From Micromonospora sp. WMMA1947 (GTDB lineage: Bacteria > Actinomycetota > Actinomycetes > Mycobacteriales > Micromonosporaceae), in NCBI RefSeq assembly GCF_027497355.1, contig NZ_CP114909.1, positions 3,367,001 to 3,431,000 on the forward strand: DNA of 64,000 bases, given 5' to 3'. The stretch's first letter is position 1, and each line of letters begins with the position of its first letter. The notes beneath the pieces are model-generated. The model was given only the letters and a program-made list of their open reading frames with translations. It was not told where the DNA came from and searched no databases. Positions 17,807 through 28,129 of the stretch are shown piece by piece. The position numbers were made by a program, and so were the translations under genes.

Positions 17807-19179
17807 CCGACGTCTCCGACCGGCTCGCCCGGATGGTGCGCCAGGCGCAGGCCACCGGGCGGATCCCGGCGGTGTCGGCCGCCCTGCACCGGGCCGACCG
17901 GCCGCTCTGGACCTGCACCGTGGGCGACACGGGCAACGACAGCCCGCTCGGGCCGGAGACGGTTTTCCGGATCGGCTCGGTCACCAAGACCTTCACCGCG
18001 GTGCTCGTCATGCAGTGCCGCGACGACGGCCTGCTCGACCTGGACGACCCGATCGGGCGGCACCTCGACCTGCCCGCGCACGGCGACGCGACGGTACGCC
18101 GGCTGCTGTCGCACACGGCCGGCATGCAGCGCGAGCCGCACGGCGACGTGTGGGACAGCCTGCGCGCCCCGGCCGTCGACGAGATGCTGGCGGACCTGGC
18201 CCGGGTCGAGCGGGTGCTGCCCACCGGCCGGCGCTTCCACTACTCCAACCTCGGTCTGGCGCTGCTCGGCGAGGCGGTCGCCCGGCTGCGCGGCGGCACC
18301 TGGGCCGAGGTTCTGGCCGACCGGGTGCTCGGCCCGCTCGGGCTGACCGCCACCGGCCCGCACCCGACCGAGCGTGCCGCGACCGGGTTCCTGGTCGACG
18401 CGTACTCCGACGAGGCCCACCCGGAACCGCCCGCCGACTTCGGCGCGGTGGCCCCCGCCGCGCAGCTCTGGAGCACCGCGACGGACATGGCCCGCTGGGC
18501 CGCGTTCCTGGCCGACCCGGCGGCGGTGGACCCGGACGGCGCGGTGCTCGCCGCGACGACGGTCGAGGAGATGCGCTGGCCGCTCACGCCCACCGACGAG
18601 TCGGTCTGGTCGGCGGGCTTCGGGCTGGGCCTGATCCTGATCCCGCAGCCGGAGCGGGTGACACACGTGGGCCACGACGGCGCGATGCCCGGCTTCCTCG
18701 CCGCCGTGTACGGGCGGCGCGGCGGTCAGGGCACGGCCGGGGCGACGGGCGCCGCCGTGCTCGGCTCGTCCGGCACCGGCGCGGAGGTGTTCGACCTGGT
18801 ACACCGGCTGCTGGCCGCCGCCGCCGAGCACGACCCGGCGGAGATCGAGCCGTGGCGTCCCGGCCCGCCCGCCCCGGCGCACCTGCGCGGCATGCTGGGC
18901 CGCTGGTGGGGCGAGGGTTTCGAGTACGTCTTCTCCTGGCACGACGGGACGCTGCGGGCGCGTGGCGCGGACGACCCGGCCGGGAAGCCGCCCGCCGTTT
19001 TCGCGCCGCTGCCGGACCGGCCGGACGTGTTCCGCACGGTCTCCGGCCGCGAGGCGGGGGAGTTGCTGCGGCTGACCCGCGACGAGCGCGGCGTGGTGGT
19101 CCGGATGCACTGGGCGACCTACCGTTTCACCCGCACCCAGGAGACCTTCGACGGGTACGACTTCCGCGCCGGCGGCTGA
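17803..19179 (+). CDS. serine hydrolase, class C beta-lactamase-like
   Basis: This 458-residue protein has the penicillin-binding fold signature SVTK (Ser59, Lys62), YSN in the second motif and HVGHDG in the place of the KTG motif. A C-terminal lipocalin-like region of about 110 residues follows. Family members are D-aminopeptidases, esterases or peptidases. There is no signal peptide, so it is probably cytoplasmic. Its start overlaps the HIT gene stop by 4 bp. Confidence 0.87.
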   Translation: MTDVSDRLARMVRQAQATGRIPAVSAALHRADRPLWTCTVGDTGNDSPLGPETVFRIGSVTKTFTAVLVMQCRDDGLLDLDDPIGRHLDLPAHGDATVRRLLSHTAGMQREPHGDVWDSLRAPAVDEMLADLARVERVLPTGRRFHYSNLGLALLGEAVARLRGGTWAEVLADRVLGPLGLTATGPHPTERAATGFLVDAYSDEAHPEPPADFGAVAPAAQLWSTATDMARWAAFLADPAAVDPDGAVLAATTVEEMRWPLTPTDESVWSAGFGLGLILIPQPERVTHVGHDGAMPGFLAAVYGRRGGQGTAGATGAAVLGSSGTGAEVFDLVHRLLAAAAEHDPAEIEPWRPGPPAPAHLRGMLGRWWGEGFEYVFSWHDGTLRARGADDPAGKPPAVFAPLPDRPDVFRTVSGREAGELLRLTRDERGVVVRMHWATYRFTRTQETFDGYDFRAGG

Positions 19180-19310
19180 CCGCCGGCCACCCGAAATGGG
19201 CGCGGTGCGTACGGTGCCGACCCGATACGATGGAGGGGTACGCCGCGCCAGCAGGGCCCGGCGCCCGAGAAGCGGAGAGCAGGTGGCGCAGGGCCCGACG
19301 GGCCCGACCT

Positions 19311-20369
<1,059 letters not shown>

Positions 20370-20408
20370 CCGGCCGGCGGAAGCCGTCACATCATCAGAG
20401 GAAGACAG

Positions 20409-20882
20409 TTGTCCATCGAGATCGCCAACGAGTCGGGTGTCGACGTCGACACCGACGCCGTGCTCGCCGTCGCGCGGCACGCTCTCGACGAGATGGGGGT
20501 CAACCCCCTCGCCGAGTTGTCAGTGCTGCTCGTCGACATCGAATACATGTCGGAGCTGAACCACCGCTGGATGGGTGGCGACGGCCCGACCGACGTGCTC
20601 GCCTTCCCCATGGACGAGGGCAGCGTCGACCACGGTCCGGGGGAGAGCGCCCCGGCCGGCGGTGAGCCGGCCCTGCTGGGCGACATCGTGCTCTGCCCGG
20701 AGGTGGCGTCCAAGCAGGCCGCCGCGGCCGGGCACTCGGCCGCCGACGAGCTGCACCTGCTCACCGTGCACGGCGTGCTGCACCTGCTGGGCTACGACCA
20801 CGCGGAGCCCGAGGAAGAGCGGGAGATGTTCGGTCTCCAGGCCCGGCTGCTGGCCAGCTGGCGGTCGACGCGGTCGCGGTGA
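20409..20882 (+). CDS. ybeY: endoribonuclease YbeY (rRNA maturation)
   Basis: This 157-residue protein carries the zinc motif [11 protein letters not shown] (His121, His125, His131), which is diagnostic for the family. YbeY takes part in 16S rRNA 3'-end maturation and ribosome quality control. The start is a rare TTG at 20409, supported by the N-terminus SIEIANESG. It is co-transcribed with phoH upstream and the CorC-type gene downstream, whose start touches its stop. Confidence 0.95.
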   Translation: MSIEIANESGVDVDTDAVLAVARHALDEMGVNPLAELSVLLVDIEYMSELNHRWMGGDGPTDVLAFPMDEGSVDHGPGESAPAGGEPALLGDIVLCPEVASKQAAAAGHSAADELHLLTVHGVLHLLGYDHAEPEEEREMFGLQARLLASWRSTRSR

Positions 20883-22267
20883 TGGACATCGTGGCGGCGG
20901 TCCGCACCCCCGCCGGTCTGCCTGATCTTCAACTCCTGGTCTTCGCCGCCGGGCTGGTGGTGCTCGCCGGCCTGATCGCGATGACCGAAGCGGCGCTCGC
21001 AGCGGTCTCGCCGGCCCGCGCCGCGGAGCTGACCCGGGACGGGGCCCGCGGCGGGCGCGCCCTCCAGGTGGTCGCCGGTGACGTGGTCCGCCATCTGAAC
21101 CTGCTGCTCCTGCTGCGTCTGCTGGCCGAGCTGACGGCCACCACGCTCGTCGCGCTGGTGGCTGTCGACACGTTCGGCGCGGGCTGGCGGGCGGCGCTGG
21201 TGACCGCGGGCGCGATGACCGTGGTGAGCTTCGTGGTGGTGGGCGTCGGCCCGCGCACGATCGGCCGCCAGCACGCGTACGCGGTCGGCCGTGCCGTCGC
21301 GCCGCTGGTGCGCTGGCTCGGCCGCGCGCTCAACCCGCTGGCGTCGCTGCTGATCCTGATCGGCAACGCGGTGACCCCCGGGAAGGGCTTCCGCGAGGGG
21401 CCGTTCGCGACCCAGGTGGAGCTGCGGGAACTGGTCGACCTGGCCGAGCAGCGCGGCGTGGTGGAGCACGGCGAGCGCCAGATGATCCACTCGGTCTTCG
21501 CGCTCGGCGACACCATCGCCCGCGAGGTGATGGTGCCGCGTACCGAGATGGTGTGGATCGAGGAGCGCAAGACACTCGCGCAGGCGCTGGCGCTGTTCCT
21601 GCGCTCCGGGTTCTCCCGCATCCCGGTGATCGGCGAGAACGTCGACGACGTGCTCGGTGTGCTCTACCTCAAGGACCTGATCCGGCGGGTGCAGGGCGAC
21701 CAGGCCGCCCGGCAGATGCCGGTGGCCGAGCTGATGCGCCCGGCCACGTTCGTGCCGGAGTCCAAGCCGGTGGACGACCTGCTCTCCGAGATGCAGGCGG
21801 CCCGTAACCACCTGGTCATCGTGGTCGACGAGTACGGCGGCACCGGCGGGCTGGTCACCATCGAGGACATCCTGGAGGAGATCGTCGGGGAGATCACCGA
21901 CGAGTACGATGTCGAGCGCCCGCCGGTCGAGCACCTGCCCGACGGGGCCGTGCGGGTGACCGCGCGGCTGCCGGTGGAGAATCTGGGCGAGCTGTTCGAC
22001 ACCGAGCTGCCCACCGACGAGGTGGAGACGGTCGGTGGCCTGCTCGCCCAGGCGCTCGGCCGGGTGCCCATCCCGGGCGCCGAGGCCGAGGTGGCCGGCC
22101 TGCGGCTGATGGCCGAGGGCACCACCGGCCGGCGCAACCGGATCGACACGGTTCTGGTGAGCCGGGTCGACCGGGGCGACGCGCCGGAGGGCACGAACCG
22201 ACACGACCCGCCCGATTCCCGTGGCGACAACAACCGTTCCGAGGAGAGGCAATCCGCCGATGCCTGA
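20882..22267 (+). CDS. CNNM/CorC-type transporter domain protein (hemolysin family)
   Basis: This 461-residue protein has an N-terminal DUF21 membrane domain of about four helices (to about residue 165) and two CBS domains (about 210-335) with HLVIVVDEYGGTGGLVTIED. A CorC/HlyC domain and a disordered Asp/Arg-rich tail follow. Such proteins are linked to magnesium and cobalt efflux; the name hemolysin is historical. A GTG at 20879 overlapping the ybeY stop is an equally possible start. The order ybeY-corC-like-era is widespread. Confidence 0.92.
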   Translation: MDIVAAVRTPAGLPDLQLLVFAAGLVVLAGLIAMTEAALAAVSPARAAELTRDGARGGRALQVVAGDVVRHLNLLLLLRLLAELTATTLVALVAVDTFGAGWRAALVTAGAMTVVSFVVVGVGPRTIGRQHAYAVGRAVAPLVRWLGRALNPLASLLILIGNAVTPGKGFREGPFATQVELRELVDLAEQRGVVEHGERQMIHSVFALGDTIAREVMVPRTEMVWIEERKTLAQALALFLRSGFSRIPVIGENVDDVLGVLYLKDLIRRVQGDQAARQMPVAELMRPATFVPESKPVDDLLSEMQAARNHLVIVVDEYGGTGGLVTIEDILEEIVGEITDEYDVERPPVEHLPDGAVRVTARLPVENLGELFDTELPTDEVETVGGLLAQALGRVPIPGAEAEVAGLRLMAEGTTGRRNRIDTVLVSRVDRGDAPEGTNRHDPPDSRGDNNRSEERQSADA

Positions 22268-22646
22268 GTCACCCGCCGTACCGGCCGCCCTGCCCACCCC
22301 CGCCGACCCGGCCGAGCTGAGCGCGGAGGACGCCAAGCTCGTGATCCTGGCCCGGGGCGCGCGGAGCCGGGTGGCGGCAGTGGAGGGCGCCGCGGTCCGC
22401 GACCAGGACGGCCGGACGTACGCGGCGGCCAGCGTGGCGCTGCCGTCGCTGACCCTGACCGCGCTTCAGCTCGCGGTGGCCTCGGCGGTGGCGGCGGGCG
22501 CGAGCCGGCTGGAGGCCGCGGTGGTGGTGACCGAGGCGTCGACGCTGGACGGCTCCGGGCACGCCGCCGTGCGTGACCTGTCCGCCGACGCGCCGGTGCA
22601 CGTGGCCGCGCCGGACGGCACCGTCCTCGGCACGGTGGTCGAGTGA
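22260..22646 (+). CDS. degenerate cytidine deaminase-like protein
   Basis: This 128-residue protein has the size and strand-helix pattern of cytidine deaminase and sits in the cdd position upstream of era. It lacks every catalytic residue: there is no HAE motif (the segment reads ALPSLTLTAL), no PCxxC motif and no cysteine at all. It is therefore unlikely to bind zinc or deaminate. GAGGAGAGG upstream fixes ATG 22260. The gene overlaps the CorC gene end and era follows by GTGA overlap. It may be a structural remnant or have gained a new role. Confidence 0.75.
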   Translation: MPESPAVPAALPTPADPAELSAEDAKLVILARGARSRVAAVEGAAVRDQDGRTYAAASVALPSLTLTALQLAVASAVAAGASRLEAAVVVTEASTLDGSGHAAVRDLSADAPVHVAAPDGTVLGTVVE

Positions 22647-23539
22647 CCACGCCCGAGGCGCGTCCCTACCGGGCCGGTTTCGCCTGTTTCGTCGGTCGGC
22701 CGAACGCCGGCAAGTCGACGCTGACGAACGCGATCGTCGGCACGAAGATCGCGATCACCTCGAACAAGCCGCAGACCACCCGGCACATCATCCGGGCGGT
22801 GCTGCACCGGCCGGACTCGCAACTCGTGCTGGTCGACACCCCGGGTCTGCACCGGCCCCGCACGCTGCTCGGCGAGCGCCTCAACGACCTGGTCCGGGAG
22901 ACCTGGAGCGAGGTCGACGTGATCGGCCTGTGCGTACCGGCGAACGAGCCGATCGGCCGAGGTGACCGCTTCATCACCGGCGAGCTGGCCAGCCTCAAGG
23001 CAACGGTGCTGGCGGTGGTCACCAAGACCGACCTGGTCGACAAGAAGCGGCTGGCCGAGCAGTTGCTCGCGGTCAGCGAGCTGGGCGAGTTCGCCGACGT
23101 GGTGCCGGTCAGCGCGGTTTCCGGCCACCAGGTGGACACGCTCGTCGACGTGATGACCGGTTACCTGCCCGAGTCGCCGCAGCTCTACCCGGACGACATG
23201 CTCACCGACGACCCGGAGCAGGTGCTCGTGGCGGAGCTGGTCCGCGAGGCGGCGCTGGAGGGCGTACGCGACGAGCTGCCGCACTCGATCGCCGTGGTGG
23301 TCGAGGAGATGATCCCGGAGGGCAACCTCACCAAGATCTACGCCGACGTGTACGTGGAGCGGCCGAGCCAGAAGGCCATCGTCATCGGCCATCGGGGCAG
23401 CCGGCTCAAGCACGTGGGCACCACCGCGCGGCGGCAGATCGAGGAGCTGCTCGGTACCCGGGTCTACCTCGACCTGCACGTACGCGTGGCGAAGGACTGG
23501 CAGCGCGACCCGAAGCAGTTGCGCAAGCTCGGCTTCTGA
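22643..23539 (+). CDS. era: GTPase Era
   Basis: This 298-residue protein has an N-terminal GTPase domain with G1 GRPNAGKST, G3 DTPGL and G4 TKTD, then a C-terminal KH domain with VIGHRGSRLKHVG. Era binds 16S rRNA near its 3' end and assists 30S assembly, which matches its linkage with ybeY. The GTG start overlaps the stop of the CDA-like gene. It is the last gene of the phoH-era cluster. Confidence 0.97.
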   Translation: MTTPEARPYRAGFACFVGRPNAGKSTLTNAIVGTKIAITSNKPQTTRHIIRAVLHRPDSQLVLVDTPGLHRPRTLLGERLNDLVRETWSEVDVIGLCVPANEPIGRGDRFITGELASLKATVLAVVTKTDLVDKKRLAEQLLAVSELGEFADVVPVSAVSGHQVDTLVDVMTGYLPESPQLYPDDMLTDDPEQVLVAELVREAALEGVRDELPHSIAVVVEEMIPEGNLTKIYADVYVERPSQKAIVIGHRGSRLKHVGTTARRQIEELLGTRVYLDLHVRVAKDWQRDPKQLRKLGF

Positions 23540-23586
23540 CCGGCGGCCGGGGCAGGCCCGGCGAGACGTGATCAGGATCAGCCAGA

Positions 23587-23613
23587 CCTATGGGGCATCT
23601 CACTTTCCATAGG
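23587..23613 (+). promoter_or_regulatory. inverted repeat upstream of the acyltransferase gene
   Basis: CCTATGG and CCATAGG arms flank a 13-nt spacer in the 150-bp gap between era and the acyltransferase. It could be an operator or an mRNA hairpin. No regulator can be named. Confidence 0.35.
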
Positions 23614-23689
23614 TGTTCTTGGCTGTTTCACAGCGCCCCGGAGCAGGGTAGGGACCATTGTCTCTGCCCCCGGACCCCGCCGTGAGCTG

Positions 23690-24862
23690 ATGCGAAACCG
23701 CTATCTGGACCTGCTCCGCTTCCTGGCCATCCTGCGCGTCGTCACCTACCACGTCACCGGTTACGCCACCCTCACGCTGGTGTTCCCGGCGATGTCGGTG
23801 ATGTTCGCCCTGGCCGGGTCGCTGATGGCGGCGTCGCTCGACCGCAGCGGCGTACGCGCGGTCGAGCGACGCCTGCGCCGCCTGCTGCCGTCGCTGTGGG
23901 TGCTCGCCGCGGTCTTCGTGCCGGCCATGCTGCTCACCGGGCTGGCGTTCGGCCCGAAGGTGCTGCTCTGGCTGTTCCCGATCAGTGACCCGCCGGCCAA
24001 CTACTGGGGCGGGCTGGCGCTCAGCCCGATCTGGTACCTGCGGGACTACCTGTGGTTCGTGCTCGCGTCGCCGCTGGTGCTCTGGCTGTTCCGCCGGGCG
24101 CCGCTGCCCACGCTCGCCGCACCGTACCTGCTGCTCGTCGCGATCGAGGTGGGCGTCCTGGCGAACCCGCCGACGGTGCTGCGGGAGTTCGGCCTCTACT
24201 TCGGCGCCTGGCTGCTCGGCTTCGCCCACCACGACGGGATGCTGCGCCGGATGCGCAACCGGGTGCTGCTGCCGGTGGCCGCTGTGGTCGGCGCCGCCGG
24301 GCTGGCCTGGATCGTCACCCACCCGGGCCCGCGCGGGTACGACATCAACGACATCCCGCTCGGCAACGCGCTCTGGTCGGCCGCGTTCATCCTGGTGGCG
24401 ATCGGCCGGGCACCGGTCGGGGTGACCTGGGTCGACCGTGTGCCGGCGCTCGGCCGGGCGGTCACCGTGGTGAACCGGCGCGCGCTGACCGTCTACCTCT
24501 GGCACATGCCGTTCGTGGTGCTGCTCACTCCGCTCGTCGGCCTGGTCGGCTGGTCGCCGCGTGACCCGGTGGGCCTGTGGCTGCGGGTGGGGCTGGTCTT
24601 CGCGCTCGTCGGCGTGGTGACGCTGCTCGTGGGCTGGGTCGAGGACGTGGCCGCCCGGCGTACCCCGGAACTGGTCCCCGGCAGGCCGCGGCGGACCGTG
24701 GCCGACCGGGCGGCGGCCGCGCCGGCCAGCCCGGCACCCGCCGGGGCGGAGGACGCGCTGGTGAGCGTCGGCGCCCGGGTGCCGGCGCCACGCCGCGGGA
24801 CGGAGGACCCCAGCCGGGCCGGCGGCGTCCCGGCGGCCCGGCGGGGCGCGCCCGGCGACTGA
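23690..24862 (+). CDS. acyltransferase 3 family membrane protein
   Basis: This 390-residue protein has about ten membrane segments and the acyltransferase-3 (OafA/YrhL-like) N-terminal motif RYLDLLRFLAILRVVTYH with the conserved Arg and His. Such enzymes acylate cell-surface sugars or exported metabolites. The last 80 residues are a disordered Ala/Pro/Arg-rich cytoplasmic tail. A terminator-like hairpin starts right at the stop codon. The substrate is unknown. Confidence 0.88.
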   Translation: MRNRYLDLLRFLAILRVVTYHVTGYATLTLVFPAMSVMFALAGSLMAASLDRSGVRAVERRLRRLLPSLWVLAAVFVPAMLLTGLAFGPKVLLWLFPISDPPANYWGGLALSPIWYLRDYLWFVLASPLVLWLFRRAPLPTLAAPYLLLVAIEVGVLANPPTVLREFGLYFGAWLLGFAHHDGMLRRMRNRVLLPVAAVVGAAGLAWIVTHPGPRGYDINDIPLGNALWSAAFILVAIGRAPVGVTWVDRVPALGRAVTVVNRRALTVYLWHMPFVVLLTPLVGLVGWSPRDPVGLWLRVGLVFALVGVVTLLVGWVEDVAARRTPELVPGRPRRTVADRAAAAPASPAPAGAEDALVSVGARVPAPRRGTEDPSRAGGVPAARRGAPGD

Positions 24863-24896
24863 GCCCCGGCGGAGCGCGGCGCGGCGCCGCCGGGGC
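24863..24896. terminator. bidirectional terminator (acyltransferase / DUF4097)
   Basis: The 10-bp arms GCCCCGGCGG and CCGCCGGGGC enclose a 14-nt loop. The stem begins at the base following the acyltransferase stop codon and ends 9 bp before the end of the convergent DUF4097 gene. Confidence 0.7.
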
Positions 24897-24905
24897 GCGG
24901 CCCGC

Positions 24906-25703
24906 TCAGCGGGTGCTGACCGTGACGTTGCCGCTGGTGGCGGAGGCCTCCAGCGTCACCGAAGCCGTCGGGTCGTCGTCGACACGCACGTCGGTGTCGC
25001 CGGAGGTCGCGGTGGCGCGTACCCGGTAGCGGCCCGCCGGTACGGCGAGGTCGACGTCTCCGCTGGTGGCGTGCACCCGGGCCGGTGCCGGCTGGTCCAG
25101 CTCGACGACGATGTTGCCGGAGGTGGTCTCCACGTCGACGGCGGAGGCGAGCCGGCGGGCCTCGATGTCGCCGGAGCGGGCCCGCAGCCGCACCGGGCCG
25201 GCCGCCTCGACGACCCGGATGTTGCCCGACGTGGTGGAGGCACGGACCTCGCCGGTGGTGCCCCGGACGGTCAGGTCGCCGGAGCTGAGCGTGAACTCGA
25301 CGGCGCCCACGTCGGTGAGGTCGACGTTGCCCGAGCCGGTGCCACCGCGGACCACCACGCCGGGCGGCGCGGTCACCTCCCAGGAGATGCTGCACCGGTG
25401 CCCGCAGTCGGTGGGCAGGACGAGTTCGTCGCCCTTGATCTCGTACCGGCTGGTCGGCTCGTCGCCCTGGTAGCGGACCACGCGCTTGACGCGTACCTGG
25501 TCGGCGGGGCCGTTGGCCCGCACCACGACGTCGCCGGCGCCGTCGTCGTCCACGGTGATCTTCGTGATCTTCGTCCGCTCGGTGTGGTCGTAGTCGAGGC
25601 GGCGGAACGAGAGGGTGTCACACCCGGAGAGAACGATGAGCGCGGCGGCAGCGGCGGCGGCCACCACACCACGCAGCCGGGGAGCGGTGCGGAGCGAAGC
25701 CAT
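24906..25703 (-). CDS. DUF4097 beta-helix lipoprotein
   Basis: This 265-residue protein has a lipoprotein signal ending LSGC. The C-terminal half is made of short repeats with the pattern SG(D/N)(I/V/L), for example TSGNIRV, RSGDIEA, TSGNIVV and TSGDVDL, as in the DUF4097 (adhesin-like) beta-helix. It is probably surface-anchored, with unknown function. An upstream in-frame ATG (MLAMAS) is possible. It is divergent from recO. Confidence 0.85.
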   Translation of the reverse strand: MASLRTAPRLRGVVAAAAAAALIVLSGCDTLSFRRLDYDHTERTKITKITVDDDGAGDVVVRANGPADQVRVKRVVRYQGDEPTSRYEIKGDELVLPTDCGHRCSISWEVTAPPGVVVRGGTGSGNVDLTDVGAVEFTLSSGDLTVRGTTGEVRASTTSGNIRVVEAAGPVRLRARSGDIEARRLASAVDVETTSGNIVVELDQPAPARVHATSGDVDLAVPAGRYRVRATATSGDTDVRVDDDPTASVTLEASATSGNVTVSTR

Positions 25704-25805
25704 GGCCAGCACATTAGGACCGGCCCGGCGCCCGGCACATCGGGGATCGCCCGCCGGTCCACCCCGAGCCGACCCTGAGATCGCACCCGGAGGGAGAATG
25801 GCCCG

Positions 25806-26678
25806 ATGGCCGGGTACCGCCGACAGCTCTACCGCGACGACGCGGTGGTGCTGCGTGTGCAGAAGCTGGGCGAGTCGGACCGCATCATCACGCTGTTCAC
25901 CCGCCGGCACGGCCGGCTGCGCGCGGTCGCCCGGGGCGTGCGGCGCACCATGAGCCGCTTCGGCGCGCGGCTCGAACCGTTCGGGCACGTCGACCTCCAG
26001 CTCGCCGGCGACCCCAAGGGCAACCAGGGCAGCTCGTTGCACACCGTCAGCCAGGTCGAGGCGATCGAGCTGTACGGCAAGCGGTTCCTCGGCGACTACC
26101 CCCGCTACACGGCGGCCAGCGCGATCGCCGAGACCGCCGAGCGGCTCACCCCGGTCGAGCGCGAGCCGTCGCTGCGGCTGTTCCAGCTCACCCTCGGCGC
26201 GATGAAGTCGCTGGCCCGCGGCGAGCACGCCACCACGCTGGTGCTCGACGCGTACCTGCTGCGCGGGATGGCGTTCGCCGGCTGGGCGCCGGCGCTCGCG
26301 GCCTGCGCGGTCTGCGGCGAGCCGGGCCGGCACCGCGCGTTCTCCGTACCGGCCGGCGGCGCGGTCTGCCCGGACTGCCGGCCCCCCGGCGCCGCCCACC
26401 CCGCGCCCGCCACGCTGGAGCTGATGTCCGCGCTGACCTCCGGCGACTGGGGGTACGCCGACGCGGCCGACACCGGCGTACGCCGGGAGTGCAGCGGACT
26501 GGTCGCGGCGCACCTCCAATGGCATCTGGAGCGCGCGCTACGCTCGCTGCCGCTGGTCGACCGGGGCGCCCCGGCGTCCGGCGCGGTCCCGCCGCCCGGC
26601 GGCGCGGGGCCGGATGTGGTCCCGCCGCGCTCCGGCGCCGGGCCCGTCGCCGGAGTGAACAGGGAGATGACCGAGTGA
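25806..26678 (+). CDS. recO: DNA repair protein RecO
   Basis: This 290-residue protein has an N-terminal OB fold (about 1-80) and a helical domain with the zinc cluster CAVCGEP...CPDC. RecO loads RecA onto SSB-coated single-stranded DNA in the RecF pathway. About 40 C-terminal residues (Pro/Gly-rich) extend beyond the usual end. The uppS GTG overlaps its stop, as in Mycobacterium, where recO and uppS are also neighbours. Confidence 0.95.
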   Translation: MAGYRRQLYRDDAVVLRVQKLGESDRIITLFTRRHGRLRAVARGVRRTMSRFGARLEPFGHVDLQLAGDPKGNQGSSLHTVSQVEAIELYGKRFLGDYPRYTAASAIAETAERLTPVEREPSLRLFQLTLGAMKSLARGEHATTLVLDAYLLRGMAFAGWAPALAACAVCGEPGRHRAFSVPAGGAVCPDCRPPGAAHPAPATLELMSALTSGDWGYADAADTGVRRECSGLVAAHLQWHLERALRSLPLVDRGAPASGAVPPPGGAGPDVVPPRSGAGPVAGVNREMTE

Positions 26679-27487
26679 TCCGATCGACGAGGGCGACCCG
26701 CCGCGAGCCGGTGCCGCCGACCCCGCACCCCTCCGGCGCTCGCCCGCCGGCGCTGCCGCCCGCCGCGGTGCCCCGGCACGTCGCCATCGTGATGGACGGC
26801 AACGGCCGCTGGGCCAAGGAGCGCGGCCTGCCCCGCACCAAGGGGCACGAGCAGGGCGAGCACAGCCTGTTCGACACCGTCGAGGGCGCGATCGAGATGG
26901 GGATTCCCTACCTGTCGGCGTACGCGTTCTCCACCGAGAACTGGCGGCGCTCGCCGGACGAGGTCCGCTTCCTGATGGGCTTCAACCGCGACGTCATCCG
27001 CCGCCGCCGCGACCAGCTCGTCGACCTGGGCGTCCGGGTGGTCTGGTCGGGCCGCGCCGGCCGGCTCTGGAAGAGCGTCATCTCCGAGCTGCAGACCGCC
27101 GAGGAGATGTCCCGCGGCAACTCGACGCTCACGCTGCAGTTCTGCGTCAACTACGGTGGCCAGGCCGAGATCGCCGACGCCGCCGCCGGGATCGCCCGCG
27201 ACGTCGCAGCGGGCAAGCTCGACCCGGCCAAGGTGAACGAGAAGACGATCGCGCGATACCTCTACCACCCCGAGGTGCCCGAGGTCGACCTGTTCCTGCG
27301 CCCCTCCGGGGAGCAGCGCATCTCCAACTTCCTGCTCTGGCAGACCGCGTACGCCGAGCTGGTCTACCTGGACACGCTCTGGCCCGACTTCGACCGCCGC
27401 CACCTCTGGTACGCCTGCGAGCTGTACGCCCAGCGCGACCGCCGCTTCGGCGGTGCCCTGCCCAACCCGGTCGCCCCGGGCGCCTGA
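26675..27487 (+). CDS. uppS: isoprenyl (undecaprenyl-type) diphosphate synthase
   Basis: This 270-residue cis-prenyltransferase has MDGNGRWAK with catalytic Asp41, the conserved FSTENW, and the C-terminal [20 protein letters not shown]. It elongates prenyl diphosphates to the long-chain lipid carrier for cell-wall synthesis. A Pro/Arg-rich N-terminal extension of about 30 residues precedes the catalytic domain. GTG 26675 overlaps the recO stop. Confidence 0.95.
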   Translation: MIRSTRATRREPVPPTPHPSGARPPALPPAAVPRHVAIVMDGNGRWAKERGLPRTKGHEQGEHSLFDTVEGAIEMGIPYLSAYAFSTENWRRSPDEVRFLMGFNRDVIRRRRDQLVDLGVRVVWSGRAGRLWKSVISELQTAEEMSRGNSTLTLQFCVNYGGQAEIADAAAGIARDVAAGKLDPAKVNEKTIARYLYHPEVPEVDLFLRPSGEQRISNFLLWQTAYAELVYLDTLWPDFDRRHLWYACELYAQRDRRFGGALPNPVAPGA

Positions 27488-27493
27488 CGTCAC

Positions 27494-27519
27494 GCTTACC
27501 AAGGCGCCGCGGTGGGTAC
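27494..27519 (+). promoter_or_regulatory. possible sigma-B-like promoter of the 61-residue gene
   Basis: GCTTAC, 14 nt, then GGGTAC fits the GNNTN14-16GGGTA(C/T) general-stress consensus and lies about 37 nt before the ATG. It is weaker evidence than the three GGTTT(C/G) examples, because only one copy has this form. Confidence 0.4.
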
Positions 27520-27555
27520 CGATACCTCCAGACAGCAAACGCGGAGGTGAACCAC

Positions 27556-27741
27556 ATGATTCAGAAGCGGATCGCGCAGTGGGCGTTCATGGCGGTCGCC
27601 GTGCCGCTGGCGGCGGCCGGCGCGCGCCGGCTCAGCCACACCCTGGAGGCCCGTCGCGGCCCGTCCGGGGTGAGCCGTCTGCTGACCAAGGGCGCCGACC
27701 TGGTCCGGCCGCAGAAGGCCAAGCGTCGCCGGTTCTTCTGA
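27556..27741 (+). CDS. small basic hypothetical protein
   Basis: This 61-residue protein has a hydrophobic N-terminal segment (QWAFMAVAVPLAAAGARRL) and a strongly basic tail ending KAKRRRFF. It could be a single-pass membrane protein. GGAGGT lies 7 nt before the ATG at 27556, which is better placed than the GTG at 27547. A GGGTAC-type promoter candidate precedes it. I do not recognise the family. Confidence 0.65.
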   Translation: MIQKRIAQWAFMAVAVPLAAAGARRLSHTLEARRGPSGVSRLLTKGADLVRPQKAKRRRFF

Positions 27742-27790
27742 CCGCGACGTCCGGCCCTGATGGCCGCGGCCGGCACCCGACGTGAGCGTG

Positions 27791-27828
27791 ACGCCCCGCA
27801 TCCGGCTTTCCCGCCGGGCGCGGGGCGT
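27791..27828 (+). terminator. terminator after the 61-residue gene
   Basis: The 9-bp arms ACGCCCCGC and GCGGGGCGT enclose a 20-nt loop that can form a second short stem. It separates the two small genes. Confidence 0.6.
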
Positions 27829-27889
27829 TCCGCTCTACGATCGGCGCAGGGCGTGCCGCCGGGTGCGCGCCCGCCACGGGGGGTGGAGG

Positions 27890-28114
27890 ATGCGCGATCT
27901 CCGGTACGAGATGACTGCTGCCCTGGCCGCCGCCGATCTGGTGGAGGCGACCCACCGGGACGCCGTAGCGGCACTCTGCGCCGACGTGGCGCAGCGGTGG
28001 TGCGCCGACCTCGGGCACACCCCGGCGGTCCGCTCCGGCGAGATCGGCGAACTGGCGGCAGGCGAGCCGGCCGCCGGCTGGGCGCCCGACCCGCATGCCC
28101 CGCGAGCCTGGTGA
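27890..28114 (+). CDS. small hypothetical protein (74 aa)
   Basis: A short open frame starts MRDLRYEMTAALAAADLVEATHR and ends with a Pro/His-rich tail. The codon pattern is typical of the window. The frame is open upstream to 27782, but a terminator hairpin lies inside that stretch, so the later ATG is preferred. It converges on gnd with a 15-bp gap. No family is recognised, and expression is uncertain. Confidence 0.45.
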   Translation: MRDLRYEMTAALAAADLVEATHRDAVAALCADVAQRWCADLGHTPAVRSGEIGELAAGEPAAGWAPDPHAPRAW

Positions 28115-28129
28115 CCTGTCCGGCCGGGC

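Noticed and set aside
23600..24505. 301-codon open frame antisense to the acyltransferase gene
   Set aside because: It is the Arg/His/Gln-rich complement of a membrane-protein gene, a typical shadow.
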